DNA of 64,000 bases from DAOPXV01 sp964551445 (GTDB lineage: Bacteria; Muiribacteriota; UBA9980): contig CAZKCG010000008.1 of the NCBI GenBank assembly GCA_964551445.1, positions 70,784 through 134,783 of the forward strand, read 5' to 3'. Under the pieces are notes generated by a model. The model had not been told where the DNA came from. It did no database searches and saw only the letters and a list, made by a program, of their open reading frames with translations. Both the position numbers and the translations under genes were made by a program. Below are positions 43,401 through 50,654 of this stretch, in pieces (the first letter of the stretch is position 1; each line of letters opens with the position of its first letter).

Positions 43401-45610
43401 TCTTCTTCGACCGCCTGGAGTTTATCGAGCATGTCTGAAACGCTGTATTCCAGGTGCGCGAAAGTTTCGCCGGAAATATTTGCGCGGATGTCCAGAAGTA
43501 TCCGTTTAGCTTCGGCAAGTATTGTTTTATCAACGGTTTTAATGAGTTTCAAGGCTTCGTATCTTGTGAAATTAAGCACGGCCAGCTGATAATAAACATT
43601 TCCTTTAAGCGTCCCCTTTAAAGCCGGATCTTTATAAAGCTCGTCGAATATGGCTTTTGAATCCGCCAGAAGTTTTATGACCGTTCCGTCGGCCGCGAGA
43701 TCGACCGTTCCGATGAGAGTTTCAGGGATGGCCGTAGTCTTTGATCTTTCAAGGATATCGCTGGCTTTGAATAAAAGTTTCATCGCATCATCAAATTTAA
43801 TTTTGAGCGGATCGGTTTCCGTAAAAGTATTCGCGCTGTTGGTTCCGAGTTTTCCCTGTGAAACGAATGCGTTTCCTACGGTGTAAAAGTTCGTCGACGG
43901 TTTTATCGCGCTGATTATATTTCCGGCGCTCGCGCCGTTCAAAAAATTGTCTCCGCCCTGTTCCTGGCCGTTAATGGAATTTTTCACGCTTAAAAGCGAA
44001 ACATCCGACTTGAGCCTGTCGATGATCGCGGCGAAAGCGAAAAGAGCTTCATTCACTTTTTCGAATTTAGATTCGATGTTAGCCCTGGCGTCTGACGAAT
44101 CGGAAGATCTCAGTATCTCTTCGACCGAGCTTTTCAGGCTCTTGTAGGCGTTCTCTATATCGTTAAGCTGCAGGAACGCGCGCCCGAGGCCGAAATTTTT
44201 AATTTTGGGCTCCTCCACTTCCTGAAAAACCCGGACCGCTTCGTCAGGCCGGCCGGCGTTGATAAGGGCGTCGCCTTTTTCCTGGAGTGCCTCGTCTCTG
44301 GTGAATTTTTCGCCGGTGAGAAGCTCGAATTCTCGGATGCCTTCGGAGTCCAATCTGGCGACTATCGAATCGGATTTTTTCCGGGCTTCGTCGAGTTTGG
44401 CCGGATCTTCCTTCGCAAGTTCCGAAGCGTTCTTTAAAAGCGCCGCCGCGATCTGTTTGTCACGGCCGCTCTGCCGGTCGGCGGCATCTGTTTCAAGCGC
44501 CGGGAGAGAGTTATAGCCCTCGAGATATTCGGCTTTGGCGGCCGAGTCGAGCGTGTTGTCCGAGATGGCCTGATAAGCGGCCATGAGAGACGGAGCGTTG
44601 GCGTTGATCTTCGCCGCGCCTCCGGACACTTTGTTTTTATAGATATCGCCGAGATTATTTGATACCAGGCTTAAAGCTATCTTCGCGTCCTTATATCCGT
44701 CTTTGTTGTCCGTAAGTTTTTTCGGGTCGGCGGTTTCACCGGCGAGTAAAGCTTTTAATTTCGCTTTGGCTTCCTTTACGCTCGTCTCGTTCTGGCGCCT
44801 TCCGTCGGTGCCTGCGAGAGCGATCACTTCTTTAAGTTTATCGGCGATCGTGCCGGCGGCTAAAAGATCTGGATTTTTCTGGAAAACGACCTCGAGGCCT
44901 TCTACGAGTTTTTTGATCCCGGCCGGATCGATGGTCCCAAGTACCGCGTCTTTGTAAGCTTTTTCGAGTTTATCCGCCGTCGCGAACGAGCGGTCTTTTA
45001 ATGCCGACTGGCGTTTGGCGCTTATATCGGCGACGAATTCCGCGAGTTTTTTCCCGAACGACGGATCGTTCCTTCTGGCTTCTTCTTCGGTTTTAAATAC
45101 TCCGGCGTCAGTTTCTTTTTTATTGTCGCCGTATAAAAGCATATACGCCGTGGCTTCGGGGTCGGCGTTCCTTCCGGTTACTTTATCTCCGTCCTTGAGC
45201 TTGCCTATGAAAACGGAAAGCATTTCATTTCCGGTTCCTTTGGCTATTACTTTATATGATCTTGAAAAATTTTTGACCTTGAAGCTAAAAGGCTGGCCGT
45301 CTTTTACGGTCAGATCATTTCTGGGTTCATTCGGCCTCGCCGCGTCAGGCGCTTCGAGATCGGTTTCGGGCACGGCGTTTCCATCCGCGTCCACAAGCGT
45401 TAATTTATATTCTTTGTTCGCGGCCTGATAAGATACCGCCGGCGCCGCGGATGCCGAATTAATGGTGCCTGAAACCGTCGCCGAACCCGATACGGGAGTG
45501 ATCGCGCTTCCGCCTCCTCCTCCACCGCCGCAGCCCGTAAGAAGTGACAGCATAATAAGGACGCCTAAAAGCGAGACCAGGTTTTTGAGACCGAACCGTT
45601 TGCTGAACAT
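37430..45610 (-). CDS. 2726-residue lipoprotein with TPR-like, Ig/TIG-like and Fn3-like regions
   Basis: Very large predicted lipoprotein. Seen: signal peptide with lipobox LLTGC (Cys27) followed by seven Gly, a beta domain with YKLTLVDADGNAVPE (about 55-150), a long helical region (about 160-1010) with TPR-like repeats such as GDALINAGRPDEAVRVFQEV and YKLFLLKYPNSEFVYTAQDA, then macroglobulin-like or Ig-like segments (about 1020-1300) and TIG/IPT-like segments (about 1400-2150, e.g. LLITGNNLGANTDKSLKLMF). The last 550 residues carry five Fn3-like units with the cluster's pattern VTGLVYDxxxKxLxWxP and a closing GPW. No catalytic motif. This unit ties it to the neighbouring secreted proteins. 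A surface scaffold is the likely role. RBS GAGGGGG; the start is well supported. Confidence 0.8.
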   Translation of the reverse strand: MFSKRFGLKNLVSLLGVLIMLSLLTGCGGGGGGGSAITPVSGSATVSGTINSASAAPAVSYQAANKEYKLTLVDADGNAVPETDLEAPDAARPNEPRNDLTVKDGQPFSFKVKNFSRSYKVIAKGTGNEMLSVFIGKLKDGDKVTGRNADPEATAYMLLYGDNKKETDAGVFKTEEEARRNDPSFGKKLAEFVADISAKRQSALKDRSFATADKLEKAYKDAVLGTIDPAGIKKLVEGLEVVFQKNPDLLAAGTIADKLKEVIALAGTDGRRQNETSVKEAKAKLKALLAGETADPKKLTDNKDGYKDAKIALSLVSNNLGDIYKNKVSGGAAKINANAPSLMAAYQAISDNTLDSAAKAEYLEGYNSLPALETDAADRQSGRDKQIAAALLKNASELAKEDPAKLDEARKKSDSIVARLDSEGIREFELLTGEKFTRDEALQEKGDALINAGRPDEAVRVFQEVEEPKIKNFGLGRAFLQLNDIENAYKSLKSSVEEILRSSDSSDARANIESKFEKVNEALFAFAAIIDRLKSDVSLLSVKNSINGQEQGGDNFLNGASAGNIISAIKPSTNFYTVGNAFVSQGKLGTNSANTFTETDPLKIKFDDAMKLLFKASDILERSKTTAIPETLIGTVDLAADGTVIKLLADSKAIFDELYKDPALKGTLKGNVYYQLAVLNFTRYEALKLIKTVDKTILAEAKRILLDIRANISGETFAHLEYSVSDMLDKLQAVEEEDGGFVASSDTVFAEAEKIRKRAENMRDDELAVEASDEFNKALNKYDEFLAKKETAAIAKLREAAHYFAANCLYNMFRLSAAKDEGLKNKVVERYKLFLLKYPNSEFVYTAQDALNQLNNSLSDQTKPGEEFQKAVSLIEKLRFYYKNGYSTAEIEFAFTGAEKILRAIAVDITKDAKFTGNIVRDDDMRHFRANAKFQLAILYMERYLIPRTKEIKFKNLALQFLSEIIEQNADESFIKDVKRFIEQLNNEGSFTDEFVAGKPMITAIVINPPFIELDKTAAATTVSISANVIVPETKEGELLITKVSAEVRQFGNAIYAVGDNNTPMVIELKRSADHAKRFKWEGGVTVTEPKPGSYDIVVTAESFDGKRTTAVANYVVKQKSAFAFIERIEVISTAENTIFKLTASSEPAPEYKDAAGIYTGAYVTLMQPELAAATLVSNFMPVFNSAYPVKLERIEGEPKAFRLELNKAFPNLTAGNYMFLFKLVNFNPADPDGSINDPASEKPFNFIIKKEVPGSARDIILPLYKKILETLSDNSRTPEERANAYEKMYEKQLSSERRSKIIKILSVIKDIKITIPDGVMPSAESVKDDMVSVRAPWKIEGIYKEAVLSGINGSDGINFLPPGPAGFNLGNFVIEDKHIFVKRFVGVETWLITEGEDTPVPPPDFELSKVVITTIAGRKVANPTPGIPSMPAPFELAVAPDMPIIEVSGDNFKPFSPEDRRVLQLSGPELKFPVILADSGSFNWTGNSIKFGSEKLKGLKGYYILEIFDTKYGQLTSVAVRISEGQASDISVYILELINGDRSAPAFNASRPFEVVNTKDLVLKGDRMLPPAGVKYAVKCFGSKLNSNEAAAPVYLSTSADIDNWKDNMIAIKADNMRNSQIAPNVLASIVIWDVAADKPVSSTISVIFFYSDFDPGTMKPAVINTVNGVSAQSVINLSRPQNGSSVIDIVLTGSNFSSPSHRHLDLIFQVSGSALHVPIADSASAADWSDTKIKGRIDTQKAVPSIMSAQAPGTVGDYIAKFPCGINIIDDIAGKPVNPFMISIRFVNELSDMPVINKVNGVEFLGSPITVEAAGDLNSAAFEMKLEGKNFGGQGAKSVWLKPSASPFNPRPAPFQLKISSWNDTLIIVSVPYSTAIYGNSALAIYEANPMPPVAEAVSNILDTAFGPYGMIQLSKDIFVDIKKTGGTAVTSAKINLIKVFSPANPSPAEFNATQIVGVPFEAESLQLIGEGLRSANDTFRIAFMRRAGTSEEKYIADSGSSNWTNNTIDLKNISSTRVTDAALGIMSNERFSGLWELYIVEPGIGNYIVSNIIKISFQQSQTGSVINAINGISVQADRPITLKADFTELLITGNNLGANTDKSLKLMFYPMADPANPDPLPIQLPHLSWTATVIKAGRPADQNFKFRQGFILILDASGSKTGVPAQVSFGTLPAGEIPMVTGLVYDSARKTLIWKPVISAADSRVYAYGVMIDAMLFNTPAGVTEFPATNLASGPHKAQVQAIVPNTYPPVSGQFSETIIFTTDGGSQNNIPAVTGVFYDPMMKVIRWTPVDDISIMPLIPVNTETGSGDTSSSGATVTPGATDAGMRYRPYSYMIRLDGAVLSSPVYQNEFFVGNLPDGDHKIEIQAVLTGTYPPEAGPFSSPYAFRIEDGSNTENIPVVTGLVYDPGMKKLKWNPLFSVNDTPVRPFEGTVTPTTGTTVITNTGGSVPGSSNPGDLPIAPPIAAYMYMVRIDGVIYGPTAAAEFTLPLSLPGGWHAAEVQAQLSNTYPPQAGPWCQPLKFDSNGTTSNFPQVTGVIFDAGAKKIMWKPVSLSDNASPAVYMVMIDGMMTPAPVSMTEYGVGHLMSGSHKVQIQAQIPGSVPLMAGPWSTQLEFDMGGGAAEITGLVFEPAASSLKWNAFVSAPGVSTGYRVIVDGIARTAAPVTTAMFTFTGLTAGRHVAQIEAIDMASSNQETPRVLAKSMPYNFSTVMVSSPVLKSGGK

Positions 45611-45653
45611 GATTGCCCCCTCAAAATATTATTATTGATTGATTTTTCAGAGT

Positions 45654-45708
45654 AAAAATAAAAAAATACCGTCCCGAAGATCTTTTCGGATCTTCAAAGC
45701 GATATTTT
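45654..45708 (-). terminator. Leader attenuator of the 37430-45610 gene
   Basis: Minus strand: stem AAAATATCG/CGGTATTTT (45708-45700 and 45671-45663, one GU) with inner GAAGATC/GATCTTC, followed by TTTTTTTATTTTT. No minus-strand gene lies upstream, so this hairpin can only be a leader element here. Confidence 0.82.
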
Positions 45709-45806
45709 AATTTATATGTTTATATCTATTTTTCAAGGTTCTCACCCGCAGAGAATGTTTGATGGAAACTAAACAAAAACCGTCATTAATGTGCTTGTAC
45801 AGACTA

Positions 45807-45835
45807 ATTGTAGCACCATCGGCGCGGTTTGTCAA
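45807..45835 (-). promoter_or_regulatory. Sigma-70 promoter of the 37430-45610 gene
   Basis: Minus strand: perfect TTGACA (45830-45835), 17-base spacer, TACAAT (45807-45812) with TGC before it. The predicted start near 45800 gives a leader of about 190 bases. Confidence 0.88.
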
Positions 45836-45868
45836 CTTTTTTCGGGACCATTCAAACTATAATATTTC

Positions 45869-45897
45869 TTTATATTTTGGCCGGGTTCTGGTAAAAT
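45869..45897 (+). promoter_or_regulatory. Promoter of the MFS gene, predicted leaderless transcript
   Basis: TTTATA (45869-45874), 17-base spacer, TAAAAT (45892-45897) preceded by TGG. The expected start at about 45904 coincides with the ATG of the gene, and no Shine-Dalgarno is present. Confidence 0.6.
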
Positions 45898-45903
45898 ATG
45901 GTC

Positions 45904-47277
45904 ATGGACGAGAAAAAAACGGTTCTGATAATAGCTATGCTCTCGGCGTTCATAACGCCTTTTAACGGTTCATCGATAAATATCGCGCTTCCGGCAATTA
46001 AAGAAGAGTTCGCGACGAACGTCGGAATGCTCGGCTGGGTCGCCATGTCTTATCTTCTCACATCCGCGATATTTTTGATACCGTTCGGCCGGCTCGGCGA
46101 TATTCACGGCAGAAAAAAGATATTCGTTTCCGGCATCTCCATATTCACGCTGGCTTCTTTTCTTGCTCTGACATCCGCTTCGATAAACCAGCTTATATTC
46201 TTCAGGATCTTTCAGGGAATCGGTTCTTCGATGATATTCGGCACTTCGATGGCGATCCTCACGTCTGTCTTTCCGCTTAACGAGCGCGGGAAAGCGCTTG
46301 GAATGGTTGTCGCGTCGGTTTACACCGGGCTTTCGGCCGGTCCGTTCATAGGCGGCGTATTGACCCAGTATTTCGGATGGCGCAGTATTTTCGCGGCCGC
46401 CGTTGTTCTCGGCGTTCCCGCCATAATTTTAGCAGTGTTCAAATTAAAGGGCGAGTTCGCCGACGCGAAAAATGAAAAATTCGATCTGGGCGGCTCTTTA
46501 TTATATTGCGTAATGTTTTTGTGTCTTATGTACGGCCTTTCGCTTCTTCCGGAAAAAAACGGAATTATTTTAATGGTTATAGGATCCATTCTTTTCGCGG
46601 CTTTCATAAAATTCGAGCTAGCGACCGAAAGTCCGATATTTAATGTTTCACTCTTCATGACCAATCGAGTATTCGCTTTTTCTAATATTGCCGCGCTCAT
46701 ACATTACAGCGCGACCTTCGGCATAACTTTCATTTTAAGTCTTTACCTTCAATACGTAAAAGGAATGGACCCGCACCACGCGGGAATGGTCCTTATATCG
46801 CAGCCGATCGTCATGGCGCTTTTTTCGCCTCTGGCCGGAAGGCTTTCCGACAGATTCGAACCGCGTTTCCTTTCGTCATTCGGAATGGGCCTCACGGCCG
46901 CCGGGCTTTTTTCGTTAGTTTTTCTCGGCGAGGCCACAAGCGTTTTCGCGATAGTCGTGACGCTCTTATTCATAGGGTTCGGTTTTTCACTGTTCTCCTC
47001 TCCTAATACGAACGCCGTTATGAGCTCCGTCGAAAAGAAATTCTACGGCGTCGCGTCCAGCACTCTTTCGACGATGAGGCTTGCCGGGCAGATGCTCAGC
47101 GTGGGTCTCGCGTCTTCGGTTCTTTCCATAAGCGTCGGAAAGGTCAAAATAACGAGCGCGGTTTTTCCGCAATTTCTCGCCGGAACCAGGACCATCTTTT
47201 CAATTTTTTCAGTGCTCTGCGTTATCGGAATATTTCTTTCGCTTGTCCGCGGAAACCTCAGAAATCAGGACAGTTAA
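45904..47277 (+). CDS. MFS transporter, DHA2 drug-exporter type
   Basis: Integral membrane proton-coupled transporter, probably an exporter. 457 residues with about 14 hydrophobic segments, the layout of the DHA2 drug:H+ antiporter group. Seen: the N-terminal half with ALPAIKEEFATNVGMLGWV, motif A-like GRLGDIHGRKKIF, motif C-like VYTGLSAGPFIGGVL, and in the C-terminal half SLYLQYVKGMDPHHAGMVL and GRLSDRFEPR. Substrate cannot be inferred; no regulator gene lies beside it. I prefer the ATG at 45904 to the in-frame ATG at 45898 because the predicted transcript starts there; neither has an SD. Confidence 0.88.
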   Translation: MDEKKTVLIIAMLSAFITPFNGSSINIALPAIKEEFATNVGMLGWVAMSYLLTSAIFLIPFGRLGDIHGRKKIFVSGISIFTLASFLALTSASINQLIFFRIFQGIGSSMIFGTSMAILTSVFPLNERGKALGMVVASVYTGLSAGPFIGGVLTQYFGWRSIFAAAVVLGVPAIILAVFKLKGEFADAKNEKFDLGGSLLYCVMFLCLMYGLSLLPEKNGIILMVIGSILFAAFIKFELATESPIFNVSLFMTNRVFAFSNIAALIHYSATFGITFILSLYLQYVKGMDPHHAGMVLISQPIVMALFSPLAGRLSDRFEPRFLSSFGMGLTAAGLFSLVFLGEATSVFAIVVTLLFIGFGFSLFSSPNTNAVMSSVEKKFYGVASSTLSTMRLAGQMLSVGLASSVLSISVGKVKITSAVFPQFLAGTRTIFSIFSVLCVIGIFLSLVRGNLRNQDS

Positions 47278-47362
47278 TTGCGTGTTTTTGAATATTCGTG
47301 AAACCGATAACCGGTCATGACGAAAAACTTTTTTATTTTTTCACGCTTTTTTAAGATTTTTA

Positions 47363-47371
47363 TGGTATAAT
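47363..47371 (+). promoter_or_regulatory. Extended -10 promoter of preT-preA
   Basis: TGGTATAAT, a perfect extended -10 without a good -35 at 17 bases. The predicted start near 47378 gives a leader of about 118 bases with no clear fold. Confidence 0.6.
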
Positions 47372-47495
47372 AGTTATATCTTTTTTTCAAAACTACTTTT
47401 TCAACTCGAACGAAGAAACTGAATTTAATTATGCTACTAAAACAAACGGAAATAGCTAATCTTTTTTGCTTAAACCAAAAATTTGAGGAGGAACC

Positions 47496-48842
47496 ATGCA
47501 GAAGAAATCTCCTGAAAAGGAATTCAGCGTAAAAAAGGAATTCGGGCTCCACGACGCCCTCCGCGAGGCCGACAGATGTTTATTGTGTCACGACGCTCCG
47601 TGCAGTAACGGGTGCCCCGCCACTACCGACCCCGGAAAATTCATAAGACAATTAAGATTCAGAAATATAAAAGGCGCCGCAAGGACCATCCGCAGAAACA
47701 ATATCATGGCCGGCGTTTGCGCCGAGGTCTGTCCGACCTGCAAACTCTGCGTTGAAAGATGCTCGCGCACCGAGATCGACAGGCCCATCCAGATCAACGA
47801 TATCCAGCGCTTTCTCGCTAATTACCAGAACGAAATGAAAATAGATGTTTTCGACGCCCCGAAACCTCTCAAAAAGAAGGTCGCCGTAATAGGCGCCGGC
47901 CCCGCCGGATTATCATGCGCCGCGACGCTCGCGCTCGAAGGTTACGACGTTACCGTATTTGAAAAAGATAAAACCGCGGGCGGAGTCATGTCATGGGGGA
48001 TCCCCTACTACCGCTTAAGCCGCAAGACCCTCAAATGCGACATTAAAGAAGTCGAAAGACTCGGCGTTAAAATAAAATTGAACACTCCCGTCGAAGGCAA
48101 AAAAGCCGTCGAAAAATTATTGAAGGACGGATTCGCCTCGGTCTATATGTCAACCGGCCTTACCGCGGCCAACTTCTTAAGGATCGAAGGATCCGACCTG
48201 AAAGGCGTTTTCACATCCGTTGATTTCCTTTCACTTGTAAACGATGAGAAAAACAGATCAAAAGCCGAAGCTATGGTAAAAGGCAAAAAGGTCGCCGTAA
48301 TAGGCGGCGGCTCGGTCGCCATGGACGCGGCTACTTCCGCTAAGATACTCGGCGCTGAAAGAGTTTACTCGATATCGCTCGAAGCCTTGAACGAACTTCC
48401 CGCCGATATAGAAGAGATCGAACTCGCCAATAAATACCACGTTATTTTTAAACCCTCAACGCAGGTTACGAAGATCTCCGGCAAAGCCGGAAAAGTTTCC
48501 GGAATAACCGGCTGCGAGATCGAATGGAAGGAAAAAGGAAAATACACTCCCGATAACGCTAAACCTTTAAAAGAAACAGACTTTTCACATAACGTAGACG
48601 CCGTTATATTCGCTATAGGTTCGCGCGTCGGAAAAGAGGTCGTTGAAATGGCCGCTGACGCGAAGGTCGCTCTCGCTAAGAACAATCTCGTAAAAGTCGA
48701 CACCAAATACGCCACCGCTACGAAAGGCGTTTTCGCCGGCGGAGATCTTGTTAACGGTGGAAGCACCGTTGCATACGCCGTTTTCCAGGGGAAAAAGGCC
48801 GCCGAAGCGATACACGAATTCATTTCAAAAGGGAGGCGTTAA
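47496..48842 (+). CDS. preT: NAD-dependent dihydropyrimidine dehydrogenase subunit PreT-like
   Basis: Flavoprotein electron-input subunit for the adjacent PreA-like protein; in E. coli PreTA reduces uracil and thymine with NADH. Seen: an N-terminal Cys-rich domain (about 28-90) CLLCHDAPCSNGCP and CAEVCPTCKLCVERCSR for [4Fe-4S] clusters, then an FAD fold VIGAGPAGLSCAATLALEGY (near 130) and an NAD fold VIGGGSVAMDAATSAKILGA (near 268), ending with GVFAGGDLVNGGSTVAYAV. 448 residues. RBS GGAGG. It is followed two bases later by preA. The GltD-type fold alone would fit glutamate synthase small subunit as well, but the preA neighbour decides for PreT. Confidence 0.88.
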   Translation: MQKKSPEKEFSVKKEFGLHDALREADRCLLCHDAPCSNGCPATTDPGKFIRQLRFRNIKGAARTIRRNNIMAGVCAEVCPTCKLCVERCSRTEIDRPIQINDIQRFLANYQNEMKIDVFDAPKPLKKKVAVIGAGPAGLSCAATLALEGYDVTVFEKDKTAGGVMSWGIPYYRLSRKTLKCDIKEVERLGVKIKLNTPVEGKKAVEKLLKDGFASVYMSTGLTAANFLRIEGSDLKGVFTSVDFLSLVNDEKNRSKAEAMVKGKKVAVIGGGSVAMDAATSAKILGAERVYSISLEALNELPADIEEIELANKYHVIFKPSTQVTKISGKAGKVSGITGCEIEWKEKGKYTPDNAKPLKETDFSHNVDAVIFAIGSRVGKEVVEMAADAKVALAKNNLVKVDTKYATATKGVFAGGDLVNGGSTVAYAVFQGKKAAEAIHEFISKGRR

Positions 48843-48844
48843 TA

Positions 48845-50071
48845 ATGGTTAAAAAAGCAGATCTTTCAGTTGATTTTTGCGGTGTAAGATTCGAAAATCC
48901 TTTCATGCTCTCATCCTCGCCCGTAACGGACAGTTACGATATGTGCGCCCGCGCCTATAAATACGGATGGGGCGGCGTAGTTTATAAAACCCTCAACCTT
49001 GAAAAGAAATTTAAAATATTCATGCCTTCACCCAGGCTTAACGCTATCCACCTTGACGAACAAAGGGTTGTCGGGCTTCAAAATCTCGAACAGATAAGCG
49101 ACCGCCCTATAAAAGACAATATAAAAGACATGAAAAAACTCAAAAAAGAGTTTCCTGAAAAAGTTCTCATTTCAAGCATAATGGGTTATGACGACGCGGA
49201 CTGGACGGAACTTGCGGGATTAAGCGAAGAAGCCGGCGCTGACATGCTCGAATTGAACTTCAGCTGCCCTCAGATGGCGCGCGAAGGCGCAGGCCACAAG
49301 GTCGGCCAGTCTTACGATCTTATGAAAGAATTCATCCAGGCCACCAGAAAAGGCTCGAAACTTCCTATAATGGCGAAAATGACGCCGAATATAACCGATA
49401 TGGTTCCCGCAGCGTTAGCCGCTAAAGAAGGCGGCGCGGACGCTATCGCGGCCATAAACACCGTTAAATCGATAACCGGCGTGGACCTCGATAAAATGGT
49501 TCCGATGCCGACGATCGACGGACAGTCCTCCATCAGCGGATATTCCGGAACGGCCGTAAAACCTATCGCTCTTCGTTTCATAACCGAACTTATAAAAGAT
49601 CCGAAACTCAAGCTCCCTGTTTCAGGCATCGGCGGAATAGTTACATGGATAGACGCGGTTGAGTTCCTGCTCCTCGGCGCAACGACCCTTCAGGTCACGA
49701 CCGGCATCATGAAACACGGCCAGAGAATAGTCGAAGACATGATCGAAGGGCTTTCCGACTATATGGTCGAAAAGAACTTCAAATCGATCAAACAGATGGT
49801 CGGCCTCGCGTTGAAAACCGTCGTTGATCCTTCGAAAATATCGCATAAGAACCAGGCCATATCGGTCATCGATAAAGAGAAATGCGTCGGCTGCGGCCAG
49901 TGCTACATTAGCTGCATGGACGGAGCCCATCAGGCAATCACTCTCGATAAGAACAGAAAAGCCGAAGTTGACGAGAATAAATGCGTCGGCTGCCTCATGT
50001 GCCAGCACATCTGCCCCGTCGGCGGAGCCGTTTCATACAAGACCACGAAGTTCAAATTCCACACGCATTAG
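48845..50071 (+). CDS. preA: NAD-dependent dihydropyrimidine dehydrogenase subunit PreA-like
   Basis: Catalytic partner of PreT. Seen: an FMN TIM-barrel of the dihydroorotate dehydrogenase type with SVDFCGVRFENPFMLSSSPV, ELNFSCPQMAREGAGHKVGQ (active-site Cys loop), MAKMTPNITD and PVSGIGGI, then a C-terminal 2x[4Fe-4S] ferredoxin domain with CVGCGQCYISCMDGAH and CVGCLMCQHICPVGG. 408 residues. In E. coli it reduces uracil and thymine to the dihydro forms. Other members of this fold act on different substrates, and no dihydropyrimidinase is visible here, so uracil is likely but not certain. A terminator follows 30 bases after the stop. Confidence 0.87.
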   Translation: MVKKADLSVDFCGVRFENPFMLSSSPVTDSYDMCARAYKYGWGGVVYKTLNLEKKFKIFMPSPRLNAIHLDEQRVVGLQNLEQISDRPIKDNIKDMKKLKKEFPEKVLISSIMGYDDADWTELAGLSEEAGADMLELNFSCPQMAREGAGHKVGQSYDLMKEFIQATRKGSKLPIMAKMTPNITDMVPAALAAKEGGADAIAAINTVKSITGVDLDKMVPMPTIDGQSSISGYSGTAVKPIALRFITELIKDPKLKLPVSGIGGIVTWIDAVEFLLLGATTLQVTTGIMKHGQRIVEDMIEGLSDYMVEKNFKSIKQMVGLALKTVVDPSKISHKNQAISVIDKEKCVGCGQCYISCMDGAHQAITLDKNRKAEVDENKCVGCLMCQHICPVGGAVSYKTTKFKFHTH

Positions 50072-50100
50072 ACTTTGATGTTTATAAAATAGGATAAATA

Positions 50101-50140
50101 AAAAGAGCTGTTTCAAATTTTTTGAGATGGCTCTTTTTTT
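50101..50140 (+). terminator. Intrinsic terminator of preT-preA
   Basis: Stem AAAGAGC/GCTCTTT (50102-50108 and 50130-50136), extended by TTTCAAA/TTTGAGA inside, followed by further T. Confidence 0.88.
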
Positions 50141-50167
50141 ATATGTAAAGTATACGCAACAATATAC

Positions 50168-50482
50168 GCAACAAATCTTTTTTGTGATGGACGCCGCCTT
50201 CTTGCCATCGTGGCTGCCGCGCACGGATGCGCCAATGCCGCGCGAGGCACGGAGGCCGGAAGCGCGGCGCCGGCGGCACTTCCCGCATCCTGCGGGTCGC
50301 GCAAGGCATTAAGTCATGCGTGGCCGCTATTTCATAGATTTTCTTGAATTTGCGCCGCTTGCCTCTCAGCGCCTCCCGGCCCGTCGGCTCACGCCATCCC
50401 TGGCTCCGCCGACACTTGCGCCTCAGGCGCGTCGTCCTCAGTCTTCGCCGTCTCCGAGACATCCCTCAAAAAAAATTGTTGC
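50168..50482. repeat. GC-rich 315-bp inverted-repeat element, copy B
   Basis: Imperfect terminal inverted repeats (50168-50191 and 50462-50482, GCAACAA plus T run). The right 30 bases match copy A at 10319-10350 on the opposite strand at about 28 of 31 positions. The motif GCCGCCTYCTTGCCATC occurs near the left end and inside copy A. The interior (about 50190-50455) is strikingly GC-rich against AT-rich flanks and holds many short palindromes. A 12-base unit TATACGCAACAA is directly repeated at 50151-50162 and 50163-50174 across the left end. No convincing gene. Possibly a non-autonomous mobile element or a structured RNA. Confidence 0.7.
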
Positions 50483-50577
50483 TTATTTATTATGGCACTA
50501 TTCTTTTTAAACTTTCTTATATAATTTTTTTCATTTACAAATATTCCCTTTTTTGAATTTATACGGCTATGAACATA

Positions 50578-50606
50578 TTGAATTTAATTCTTTGATATGT
50601 TAAAAT
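50578..50606 (+). promoter_or_regulatory. Sigma-70 promoter of the DUF4127 gene
   Basis: TTGAAT (50578-50583), 17-base spacer, TAAAAT (50601-50606) with TGT before it. The predicted start near 50613 gives a leader of about 42 bases. Confidence 0.75.
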
Positions 50607-50654
50607 CCTGTATGGAATAAATTATTCATATTTATAAATGAAAGGAATAGTTAA

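Larger units (their letters stand above)
50072..50654. other. Gene-free stretch of 583 bases
   Basis: It holds the preA terminator (50101-50140), a GC-rich inverted-repeat element (50168-50482) and the promoter of the DUF4127 gene (50578-50606). The open frames inside it are Arg/Pro-rich by base composition and lack an RBS. Confidence 0.75.

Noticed and set aside
50139..50462. Arg/Pro-rich open frame of 107 codons on the minus strand, and shorter ones on the plus strand
   Set aside because: They arise from the GC-rich interior of the repeat element, have no RBS and show low-complexity composition without a domain.
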